From a virus, in IMG/VR virus record IMGVR_UViG_3300009172_000049, positions 1 through 26,117 of that record: a DNA stretch of 26,117 nucleotides. One strand, 5' to 3'. This document shows positions 1 through 7,600 of the stretch, one piece after another. Each line of letters opens with the position of its first letter. Position 1 is the first letter of the stretch. Both the position numbers and the translations under genes were made by a program. Under the pieces are notes generated by a model that saw nothing but the letters and a program-made list of their open reading frames with translations, made no database searches and was not told where the DNA came from.

Positions 1-1926
1 GCAGTACAAGCAGAATATAAAAATTATCTCGAAGCTCCATATGTAATAACTTTAGATTTTAAAGGATGGGACGACAACGGAAATTATGTATCTAAACCAA
101 ATTTGCGCAGAATTTTCCCAATTAAGTTGGTTAAAATAGACTTTAGTGTTACAGAAGGAGGTAGTGTTTATAGTGTACGAGCCATACCGTGGCATGAGCA
201 AGGGTTATCAGACCAAGTGCAAACAACTAAAACTGACATTACTATAACAGGTACTACTGTAGCAGAACTTTTACAAAGTGGTGCAAAAAGTTTAATGTCT
301 TCATTTAACGAATATGAACAGAAAAAATTAGAAAAAAAACAAGTAGTAGCTGTAGACGAATATATTATAACATTTCCTACTGAACGAGCTACATCAAAAG
401 AACAATTATTAGGTCAAGATACTGAAGAAGGCACAGCTACAACTAATCCTGAATTAAATTCGGGAGAAGGCGAAAAGCGTGAATTTACTGATGCAGAAAA
501 ATTAAAACTTTATCAAAGTATTTCAGGTAATGATGACAATAATGTGCCTGCTGACTTTGATACAGAGTTAAGTAAACTTCTTGGTATAGTTGTTAAGCGA
601 TCTGGAATTGGAGAAGCTGTTAGAGAAAATGCAGAAAATCCAGATAATATAAATGATATCGGAAAAGCGGAATTAATAGAGTCTTATTTAGATGGTGGCA
701 AACAGCCGTTTGGTCGACCTAAGTTTGTTGAAGAAACAAAATCAACAGGTGGCCCGCCTAATAGAGATACTTCTATTAGTACAGGTGTTTTTAAAAGAGG
801 TAATATTTCTATTAGTAATAAAGGACGGGACTTGACATTTAAGTCTGGTACAAAGATTCAAAACATTATTGAAGAAATAATTATCCTTAGTGATTATGGT
901 AGAAAAATTTCTGAAGCAGTACCTGATGGTAACGGTATGATTCCGTGGTTTAAAATTGAAACTGATGTGTATGAAATTACAAATTATGAACAGATGGACA
1001 TAACAGGACAGTTTCCTAAATTGTTTGTGTTTAGAGTAGTTCCATATAAAGCACATATTAATAGATACATGCCACCAACAAAGGCAAGCCCGGGTATTAA
1101 GGAATTAGAAAGGCAAGTATGTAAACAATACGACTACATTTATACTGGACAAAATGACGATATTATAGAATTTAATTTAGAATTTGATAAAGCATTTTTT
1201 ACTAGTATTATGCCTTTTGGTGGTGCAAATAAAGCTGGTACAAAAACTGAAAAAGAAAATAGCCCTGGTGGACCACCTGGGCATACTGAATACACTCAAC
1301 GAGCTGGCGATACTGACAACATGAGTTCTAGTGGTAATGCTACTTCAAAAGAAATATCAAAGTCGGGCGGTCGAAGCAACGGCGGCATGATGGAACGAAC
1401 TAAAGAATCTATTGCACGTGATTTCAATGATGCTTTAGTAAACAGTAATGTTGATTTAGTTATTGCTAACATGACTATTTGGGGAGACCCTTATTATATT
1501 GCAGACAGTGGTATGGGTAATTATAATGCTGCAGAAACTGAAATTCTTAATATGACCGCAGATGGAACAATGGATTATCAAAGTTCTGAAGTTGATATTC
1601 TTGTAAATTTTAGAACACCGTTAGATTATAACCAAGAAGGCGGCATGGATTTTCCTGGAGGCGGAACAAAACCTGTAGGTGCGTTTAGTGGACTATACCA
1701 AGTTATATTTTGTATGACAAATATGTCAGGCGGAGTATTTAATCAACAATTAAAATTAATTAGAAGACGTAACCAGTCAGGACGTGATACACTAAGTGAA
1801 TCTACAAATACAGACAATGCAATAATGAAAGAAAAAGTTGAAGAGTCAGCAGATGCAAAAACTAACCAAGGCGCAGGTACCGAACAGGCATCTAACGATC
1901 CGTACGGCGGCAACGATCAAATATAA
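1..1926 (+). CDS. Virion structural protein, probable baseplate hub component (5' partial)
   Basis: The reading frame is open from base 1, so the gene begins outside the window; a TTG at 103 is only an internal codon. 641 residues are visible. The N-terminal part reads like a beta-rich hub domain (APYVITLDF near base 34, then a PIKL segment near 118). Two Gly/Pro-rich linkers with GGPP (near 751 and 1269) separate folded parts. The C-terminal third holds a GDPYYI motif (near 1485) and ends in an SGLYQV...QQLKLIRRRNQ block (1690-1785), a pattern I know from phage hub and tail-tip proteins. The last 45 or so residues are polar and low in complexity. It lies nine bases before the gp5-type spike gene, the place where a gp27-like partner would be expected; that role is inferred from position. 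It could instead be another baseplate or tail-tube-end protein. No transmembrane segment is evident. Confidence 0.6.
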   Translation, partial: AVQAEYKNYLEAPYVITLDFKGWDDNGNYVSKPNLRRIFPIKLVKIDFSVTEGGSVYSVRAIPWHEQGLSDQVQTTKTDITITGTTVAELLQSGAKSLMSSFNEYEQKKLEKKQVVAVDEYIITFPTERATSKEQLLGQDTEEGTATTNPELNSGEGEKREFTDAEKLKLYQSISGNDDNNVPADFDTELSKLLGIVVKRSGIGEAVRENAENPDNINDIGKAELIESYLDGGKQPFGRPKFVEETKSTGGPPNRDTSISTGVFKRGNISISNKGRDLTFKSGTKIQNIIEEIIILSDYGRKISEAVPDGNGMIPWFKIETDVYEITNYEQMDITGQFPKLFVFRVVPYKAHINRYMPPTKASPGIKELERQVCKQYDYIYTGQNDDIIEFNLEFDKAFFTSIMPFGGANKAGTKTEKENSPGGPPGHTEYTQRAGDTDNMSSSGNATSKEISKSGGRSNGGMMERTKESIARDFNDALVNSNVDLVIANMTIWGDPYYIADSGMGNYNAAETEILNMTADGTMDYQSSEVDILVNFRTPLDYNQEGGMDFPGGGTKPVGAFSGLYQVIFCMTNMSGGVFNQQLKLIRRRNQSGRDTLSESTNTDNAIMKEKVEESADAKTNQGAGTEQASNDPYGGNDQI

Positions 1927-1935
1927 GGAATTATA

Positions 1936-3303
1936 ATGAGTAGTAGAAACCAAACTACAAGAACCAATCGCCCAGATTGGATGGAAACATCAGGACCTTA
2001 TATAGGTAAGATTGTTAATCACCTAGACAGTGAATATATGGGTGCTATCGAAGTAGAAATTTTAAAACTTAACGAATCAGGCAATCCTGAAGGAAGCAGC
2101 GGCTATCTAATGCCGTGTTACTATGTAAGTCCGTTTTACGGTGTTACTCCACGTGAGGGCGTAAAGGCTAATCCTGGATTTGATTCTACACAAAAAAGTT
2201 ACGGCATGTGGGCAATTCCACCCGATGTAGGCACTAAGGTAGTTGTGCTTGCAATGGAAGAAAGTTACGGTTTTGGATATTGGATAGGATGTGTGCAAGA
2301 CAAGTATATGAATTTTATGCTGCCAGGCAGAGCTTCAACTACATATAATTCAGAAGATAAAACAAAAGCAAAACCAGTTGGCGAATATAATAAAGAATTA
2401 GAAACTGCAATAGGCAGAGATCCTACAAAATATATTAAGCCTTGTGATATGGACACCTGTGATGTTTTAGATACACAGGGATTAGATGGAGACACAACAA
2501 GAGGTACAACTACAACTAGTGCAAGGCGTGAAGTTCCTAGTATGGTATTTGGTTGGAGTACTCCGGGACCTGCAGATAGGAGACAAGGAAAGCCTACAGC
2601 ATCTTACGGTGAAAATTTTGGCAGGACTCAAGTTCCTTTTAGTAGATTAGGCGGAACTACTTTTGTAATGGACGACGGCGATCCTATGCTTCTAAGAAAA
2701 ACACCACCAGGTGAAGGACCACCGGAATACGGTAGTGTAGAAAAAAACGAAGCTGGTGATGCTACATTGCCTCATAATGAATTAACAAGATGGCGCACTA
2801 GAACCGGTCATCAAATTCTTATGCATAATACAGAAGATTTAATTTATATAGGTAATGCTAAAGGATCAACTTGGATTGAAATGACCTCAGCAGGAAAAAT
2901 AGATATTTTTGCAAACGATAGTGTTAGCGTACATACAAAAAATGATTTAAACATTACTGCTGATAGAGACATTATAATGACTGCTGGAAGAAACATAAGT
3001 TTGAAAGCAGGAAAAGACGGGTTAATTACTGCCGGCGAAGGCACCCATATTTCTGCAAAAACTCATACAGAAACTGCCCCAGATGGAATTCATATGAACG
3101 GCCCTGCAGCAACACCTGCTTATACTCCTATGCGAACTCCGCAACATGAGCCTTGGATGGGACACGAAAATTTAAGTCCTGGAGATTTTACTTCAGCAAA
3201 AACAGCAGCTGATCCTACTTCGGGTAACACTGCTGATGCTACAGGCAATAATTTCACTGCTGCATACACTCCAGTTGCAGATACTTTTAGAAAAGGACAA
3301 TAA
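1936..3303 (+). CDS. gp5: Baseplate hub spike protein, gp5-like, lacking the lysozyme domain
   Basis: This 455-residue protein forms the central puncturing spike of the baseplate. Residues about 20-131 are an OB-fold like that of gp5/VgrG (PYIGKIV, GAIEVEILK, DVGTKVVVLAME, GYWIGCVQD). After a polar linker, residues from about 290 on (TGHQILMH, WIEMTSAGKIDIFA) lead into the short-period repeats of a triple-stranded beta-helix needle (NDLNITADRDI, RNISLKAGKDG) ending near residue 378. The C-terminus is Pro/Thr/Ala-rich. T4 gp5 carries a lysozyme domain between OB fold and needle; the corresponding stretch here (about 135-285) is Gly/Pro-rich and shows no lysozyme-like block. The ATG at 1936 follows a TAAGGAA ribosome site overlapping the previous stop. 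Identification as a gp5/VgrG-type spike is firm; the loss of lysozyme is judged by eye. Confidence 0.88.
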   Translation: MSSRNQTTRTNRPDWMETSGPYIGKIVNHLDSEYMGAIEVEILKLNESGNPEGSSGYLMPCYYVSPFYGVTPREGVKANPGFDSTQKSYGMWAIPPDVGTKVVVLAMEESYGFGYWIGCVQDKYMNFMLPGRASTTYNSEDKTKAKPVGEYNKELETAIGRDPTKYIKPCDMDTCDVLDTQGLDGDTTRGTTTTSARREVPSMVFGWSTPGPADRRQGKPTASYGENFGRTQVPFSRLGGTTFVMDDGDPMLLRKTPPGEGPPEYGSVEKNEAGDATLPHNELTRWRTRTGHQILMHNTEDLIYIGNAKGSTWIEMTSAGKIDIFANDSVSVHTKNDLNITADRDIIMTAGRNISLKAGKDGLITAGEGTHISAKTHTETAPDGIHMNGPAATPAYTPMRTPQHEPWMGHENLSPGDFTSAKTAADPTSGNTADATGNNFTAAYTPVADTFRKGQ

Positions 3304-3305
3304 CA

Positions 3306-3596
3306 ATGAATTACCTAGCAAAAATGTACAGCCGCAACAAGCCGGCAGTAGAGAGCTCATCTAAGGATAAGAATCCTAATCGTGTTAGTGGAGGCTTAAA
3401 GGCACAAGGCGGCGATCACTTTACTATGATTGCTGAGAATGGCTTAGAGCAGCAGATACCTACACAACGCTATGTACAGAGTTTAGAAGAGCAGTCGAGA
3501 AAACAGCGAACATCTATTACTGTATTAGAGCGTAAGATAACTCGCTGTGAAACAGCAATTGAACAGTTGAAGTCTGTAGTTAGAAACGGAGAGTAA
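3306..3596 (+). CDS. Small protein with C-terminal coiled coil, function unknown
   Basis: I do not recognise this 96-residue protein. The N-terminal half is basic and polar with no clear fold; a GGDHFTMIAENG segment (about residues 37-48) is the most ordered-looking part. Residues about 55-93 form a probable coiled coil, with regular hydrophobic spacing in VQSLEEQ...VLERKITRCETAIEQLKSVV. It begins two bases after the gp5 stop, with the ribosome site (AAAGGA) inside the end of gp5, so the two are probably translated together. Lying between spike and gp25, it could be a baseplate assembly factor or minor structural protein. It has none of the Pro-Ala-Ala-Arg repeat features of the PAAR spike-tip protein found near gp5 in T4, so I reject that label. 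The arrangement and length support a real gene. Confidence 0.75.
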   Translation: MNYLAKMYSRNKPAVESSSKDKNPNRVSGGLKAQGGDHFTMIAENGLEQQIPTQRYVQSLEEQSRKQRTSITVLERKITRCETAIEQLKSVVRNGE

Positions 3597-3608
3597 GGTA
3601 AATATAGT

Positions 3609-4061
3609 ATGAGCAATTTAGAAAAACAACTTTACAAACAAATTAGGGTTCCTAGTAAAAAAACTACGAGCCAAGCTATTCCGGGGTCTCGTACATATAG
3701 AGGAATTAGCACAGTTAACGAAGGCAATTCTTCTAAAGTTTTATATGACCTTGCTCTAATAAAACAAGATATTTTAAATCACTTTCATATAAGACAGGGT
3801 GAAAAATTAAGCGATCCGGAATTTGGAACTATTATTTGGGACGCACTTTTTGAACCGTTTACTGGCGATATGAAAAACGCAATAATTGAGAATGTTTCAA
3901 CTATTATAAATTATGATCCAAGAATAAAAGTTAATAACGTTGTAGTTGATCAGTACGAGAGTGGCCTGCAGATAGAAGTAAATCTTACCTATCTTCCTTA
4001 TAATATTTCAGAAAATATGAAATTAACATTCGATCAAAACAACGGATTTTTAAACACATAA
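3609..4061 (+). CDS. gp25: Baseplate wedge subunit gp25
   Basis: This 150-residue protein belongs to the gp25/GPW family, a wedge component that links the hub to the inner end of the sheath. After a variable basic N-terminus of about 40 residues comes the family core: LYDLALIKQDILNHF, the loop GEKLSDPEFGTIIWDALFEP, a helix (DMKNAIIENVSTIINYDPRI) and closing strands (LQIEVNLTYLPY). The length fits the family, allowing for a slightly longer N-terminus. Though historically called lysozyme-like, the family acts structurally in T4. The ATG at 3609 is preceded by AAGG (3595-3598). It stands 12 bases after the coiled-coil gene and 51 bases before gp6, so gp25 and gp6, which contact each other in the T4 wedge, are encoded side by side. 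Confidence 0.92.
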   Translation: MSNLEKQLYKQIRVPSKKTTSQAIPGSRTYRGISTVNEGNSSKVLYDLALIKQDILNHFHIRQGEKLSDPEFGTIIWDALFEPFTGDMKNAIIENVSTIINYDPRIKVNNVVVDQYESGLQIEVNLTYLPYNISENMKLTFDQNNGFLNT

Positions 4062-4085
4062 TAATATACGTACTTATCTCATTCA

Positions 4086-4093
4086 GCTAAATA
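4086..4093 (+). promoter_or_regulatory. Possible T4-type late promoter (GCTAAATA)
   Basis: GCTAAATA lies in the only gap longer than 25 bases (4062-4112). T4 late promoters use TATAAATA as a -10-like element with no -35, and relaxed forms (CTAAATA, NATAAATA) are described for marine T4-like phages. Transcription would start near 4099-4103, giving a leader of about ten bases that still contains the GAAGGA ribosome site (4101-4106) of gp6. That leader is very short, so the call is tentative. The 12-mer TAAATATAGTAT here (4088-4099) recurs exactly at 3599-3610. Confidence 0.4.
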
Positions 4094-4112
4094 TAGTATA
4101 GAAGGAAGAGCC

Positions 4113-7100
4113 ATGTCATCCACAGATAGACAAAACAGATTATTAGTAGCAGAGGATTGGAAACGTATATATCAGACGTATAACAACGCTGATTTTAAAT
4201 CATACGACTTTGATAATCTCCGCAGAACTATGATCTCGTATTTGAGAGAGAATTATCCAGAGGACTTTAATGATTACATTGAAAGTTCAGAATACCTTGC
4301 AATAATTGATCTTATTGCATTTTTAGGACAAAACCTTGCATTTAGAATTGACTTAAATGCTAGAGAAAATTATTTAGAATTAGCTGAACGTAGAGAGTCA
4401 GTATTACGTCTTGCACGTTTGCTTTCATACAATCCTAAACGAAATATTGCTGCTAACGGTTTACTTAAAATTGAAAGCGTAAGAACTACTGAAACGCTTT
4501 TAGATAGCAATAACTTTAATTTAGAACAACAAACAATTTTGTGGAACGATCCGTCTAACCCAGACTGGAACGAGCAATTTACAAAAGTTTTAAACTCTGC
4601 ATTACCAGTTAATGGAACTTTTGGCAGACCAGTCAAAAAAGAAGTTGTAAACGGAGTACCTACACAACAATACAGATTTAACAGTACAAATGCTGATGTT
4701 CCTGCATATAGCTTTTCAAAACCTGTAGACGGCTCAACAACAAGATTTGAAATTGTGTCAACAGATATTTCCGATGGTGTTATTTTAGAAGAATCGCCCT
4801 TTCCGGGAAACAACTTTGCATTTTTATATAGAGACGACGGACGTGGCCCAGCAAGTTCAAACTCGGGGTTCTTTTGTCACTTTAGACAAGGTACGTTAGA
4901 TCAAGGAACATTTAACGTATCTAATCCTAGTAGTAATCAAACTGTAGCAGTTGATGCAACAAATGTAAACAACACAGATGTTTGGCTCTACAAATTAGAC
5001 AGTTTTGGAAATGAAGTCGAACAGTGGACTAAAGTAGAAGCTGTTGAAGGCAACAATGTAATTTACAATAGTTTGTCAAAAAATATTAGAAATATTTTTA
5101 GTATATTAACTAGAATTGACGACAGAGTAAGTTTAATATTTTCCGATGGCGTGTTTGGCAATTTACCTCAAGGCAACTTTAGAGTTTATTATAGAACTAG
5201 TAAAAATCAAAGACTTGTTGTAGATCCTAAAGATATGCGTGGCATAAGCATAGATATACCGTATGCGTCAAGAACAGGAAAAATTGAAACTATATCAATA
5301 ACCTATAGTTTACAAACTACAGTTGATAATGCAACAGTATCTGAAACTAATGCTAATATACGCCAACGTGCTCCAGCTACTTACTATACACAAAATAGAT
5401 TAGTAACCGGCGAAGATTATCAAATTGGACCGTTGGGAGTAAGCCAAGAAATTATAAAAACTAAATCAGTTAATAGAACTGCAAGTGGCATTAGTAGATA
5501 TTTTGATTTATTAGATGCTACTGGAAAATATAGCAAAACTAACCTGTTCGGTACAGATGGTGTGCTGTATAAAGAATTTACAACTAATAAAGAAAAATTT
5601 ACATTTGTTACACAAACTGATGTTTCGGGAGTAATACTTAATAATATAACTCCGATATTATCAAGTAAGCAAATGAGAAATTATTACTTTGTAAAATTTC
5701 CAAAAACTGACACAAGTGATTTGAATATTACTTGGGTACAATCTTCTTCGGATACAAATTTAAGTACAGGCTATTTACAAAACGTAAACAGCATTAAACA
5801 GTTATTGGGAACATTTACAACTAGCATTTTAAAACTAATACGTCCCGGCACAAGTTTGAAATTTAATGCACCTGCAGGCAAACATTTTATGCCTGACGGT
5901 ACTTTAATGGACGGCGAAGCAACTCATTTAAATTCAAGATCTTACAAATGGGTTAAAGTAATAAGTGTATCAGGAAACGGAACCGAAGTGAGTGCAACAG
6001 GAACAGGTCCTGTTACGTTTAATGATATTATTCCTAGCACTGCAAAACTAGTTGAAATTAAACCATTCTTAGCTAAAAATTTACAAACGGATGTGCAAGC
6101 ACAACTTACTGATCAAATTTTTGCTTATAAGACATTTGGTTTAAGATTTGATATTAATTTAGGTCAATGGCGTATAATTACAGAAACTAATTTAAACGTT
6201 ACTGGAGCATTTAATACAGGTAAAACTGGTGACAATACTAATCAACAATTAGATGCAAGTTGGTTGTTAAAGTTTACAAATGACGGCGAAACATATACTG
6301 TTGAATCAAAAGGCAGTAGATATGTGTTTGAAAGCGATCAAGAAATAAGATTCTATTTTGATAGTAGTGACAAAATATACAACAGCCTTACAGGAAAAAT
6401 AGTTAAAGATAAAATTGGTGTATTAAACAATAATAATAAACCTGATAGTGTTAATAGTTTCACAGTTGACATGGATTGGGAAATTACAAAAGAATATCGA
6501 GACGTTGAAGGATATGTAAACAGTAAAAAAGTTGAAGTTACATTCTTTGATGAAGACGACGATGGAGTAGTTGACGATCCTGAAATTTTTGATGTTATTG
6601 TTGATGAAGACATTAACCCATTAACCAAATACGTGTTTCAGAAAAAACTTGTTACAACTGACGGTGTCGAAGATTATAATTATGTAGACAATGCAGTTGA
6701 AGGCATTCTTATAAAACTAAACGAAGATACAGTAGGTGCGCTAAGTGCTTATAATAATAATCAAATTTTTTACTTAACTAACACAGAAGTTTTTAAGAAA
6801 TACGATTCGTCTTTGGGAACACTAACATTAATAACAGATTATAAAGCACATATAGGCAGAGATAAACTTAAATTTCAATATGTACATGCTGCTGACGATA
6901 ACACTCGAATTGATCCTAGTTCAAGTAATATAATTGATACGTATTTGCTTACTAGAACATATGATACAAGTTATAGAAAATATCTAGACGGTACAACAAT
7001 AACAAAACCGTTAACGCCGTCTAGTGATAGTTTATTCCAATCATACGGAGCTGAAATTAATAAAATAAAATCATTAAGTGACGAAGTTATATATCATCCT

Positions 7101-7598
7101 GTAAAATATAAAGTTTTATTTGGAGCCAATGCTACTTTAGATTTACAATCATCTTTTAAAATTGTAAAGAATCCAGAGTTAGTATTAAATGATAACGATA
7201 TTAAATCAAGAGTAATTAGTGCAATCAATGAATTTTTTGCATTAGAAAATTGGGAGTTTGGCGATATCTTCTATTTCTCAGAACTTTCGACATATGTAAT
7301 GAATCAATTATCACCTGACGTAGTAACATTCTTAATTGTTCCTGCGCAAGTATCACAATCTTTTGGTTCGTTATACGAAATTAAATCAGAATTAGATGAA
7401 ATTTTTATAAGCGGAGCAACTGTTGATAATTTAGAAATAATAGATGCTATAACAGCAACTAAAATTAGTGCATCAGGAACTGTTGTAACAAGTTCTATAA
7501 CAGCAAACACAGGCATTACAAGTTCAAGTAGTTCAAATACAGGGATTACAAGTTCAAGTAGTTCAAACAATAGCAGTAGCGGAGGTAGTAGTTACTAA
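4113..7598 (+). CDS. gp6: Baseplate wedge subunit gp6, enlarged
   Basis: This 1161-residue protein is a gp6-type wedge subunit, the protein whose dimers form the inner ring of the T4 baseplate. The N-terminus is typical (RRTMISYLRENYPEDFNDYI, LAIIDLIAFLGQNLAFRIDL, ENYLELAERRESVLRLARLL, residues about 35-110), as are SRYFDLLDATG (about 462), NIIDTYLLTRTYD (about 944) and the end domain ALENWEFGDIFYFSELSTYV (about 1045-1064). It is much longer than T4 gp6 (about 660 residues); much of the excess lies in the middle third. Residues 813-824 (DEDDDGVVDDPE) match an EF-hand-type calcium loop. The last 50 residues are Ser/Thr/Asn-rich with two 10-residue repeats, and may be disordered. The ATG follows GAAGGA at 4101-4106. 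The TAA stop overlaps the ATG of the giant gene by one base. Confidence 0.92.
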   Translation: MSSTDRQNRLLVAEDWKRIYQTYNNADFKSYDFDNLRRTMISYLRENYPEDFNDYIESSEYLAIIDLIAFLGQNLAFRIDLNARENYLELAERRESVLRLARLLSYNPKRNIAANGLLKIESVRTTETLLDSNNFNLEQQTILWNDPSNPDWNEQFTKVLNSALPVNGTFGRPVKKEVVNGVPTQQYRFNSTNADVPAYSFSKPVDGSTTRFEIVSTDISDGVILEESPFPGNNFAFLYRDDGRGPASSNSGFFCHFRQGTLDQGTFNVSNPSSNQTVAVDATNVNNTDVWLYKLDSFGNEVEQWTKVEAVEGNNVIYNSLSKNIRNIFSILTRIDDRVSLIFSDGVFGNLPQGNFRVYYRTSKNQRLVVDPKDMRGISIDIPYASRTGKIETISITYSLQTTVDNATVSETNANIRQRAPATYYTQNRLVTGEDYQIGPLGVSQEIIKTKSVNRTASGISRYFDLLDATGKYSKTNLFGTDGVLYKEFTTNKEKFTFVTQTDVSGVILNNITPILSSKQMRNYYFVKFPKTDTSDLNITWVQSSSDTNLSTGYLQNVNSIKQLLGTFTTSILKLIRPGTSLKFNAPAGKHFMPDGTLMDGEATHLNSRSYKWVKVISVSGNGTEVSATGTGPVTFNDIIPSTAKLVEIKPFLAKNLQTDVQAQLTDQIFAYKTFGLRFDINLGQWRIITETNLNVTGAFNTGKTGDNTNQQLDASWLLKFTNDGETYTVESKGSRYVFESDQEIRFYFDSSDKIYNSLTGKIVKDKIGVLNNNNKPDSVNSFTVDMDWEITKEYRDVEGYVNSKKVEVTFFDEDDDGVVDDPEIFDVIVDEDINPLTKYVFQKKLVTTDGVEDYNYVDNAVEGILIKLNEDTVGALSAYNNNQIFYLTNTEVFKKYDSSLGTLTLITDYKAHIGRDKLKFQYVHAADDNTRIDPSSSNIIDTYLLTRTYDTSYRKYLDGTTITKPLTPSSDSLFQSYGAEINKIKSLSDEVIYHPVKYKVLFGANATLDLQSSFKIVKNPELVLNDNDIKSRVISAINEFFALENWEFGDIFYFSELSTYVMNQLSPDVVTFLIVPAQVSQSFGSLYEIKSELDEIFISGATVDNLEIIDAITATKISASGTVVTSSITANTGITSSSSSNTGITSSSSSNNSSSGGSSY
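7509..7568 (+). repeat. Two-copy 30-bp tandem repeat in the 3' end of gp6
   Basis: Two adjacent 30-base units (7509-7538 and 7539-7568) differ at only two third-codon positions (GGC/GGG and AAT/AAC). Each encodes TGITSSSSSN. Because the unit is a multiple of three, gain or loss of copies would lengthen or shorten the serine-rich tail without a frameshift. The repeat ends 13 bases before the ribosome site of the next gene. Confidence 0.95.
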
Positions 7599-7600
7599 TG
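7581..7600 (+). promoter_or_regulatory. Ribosome site and TAATG overlap coupling gp6 to the giant gene
   Basis: GGAGG (7581-7585) is a strong ribosome site read as the Gly-Gly codons in the tail of gp6. Twelve bases later the gp6 stop and the next start share a base (TAA at 7596-7598, ATG at 7598-7600). This arrangement is typical of translational coupling and fixes the start of the 5250-codon gene. Spacing is slightly long. Confidence 0.75.

Noticed and set aside
103-1926. Start of the first gene at the TTG at 103
   Set aside because: The same frame is open back to base 1 and the translated upstream residues fit the protein, so the true start lies outside the window.
3306-3596. PAAR-type spike tip protein
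   Set aside because: Size and position fit, but there are no Pro-Ala-Ala-Arg-like motifs or Gly/His-rich repeats, and the C-terminal half is a coiled coil.
4062-4112. Rho-independent terminator in the gap after gp25
   Set aside because: Only a five-base-pair TATAC/GTATA pairing with a loop of over 20 bases can be drawn, with no GC-rich stem or T-run.
4370-4813. 147-codon open frame on the minus strand within gp6
   Set aside because: It is antisense to the most conserved N-terminal part of gp6, with no start signal or recognisable motif.
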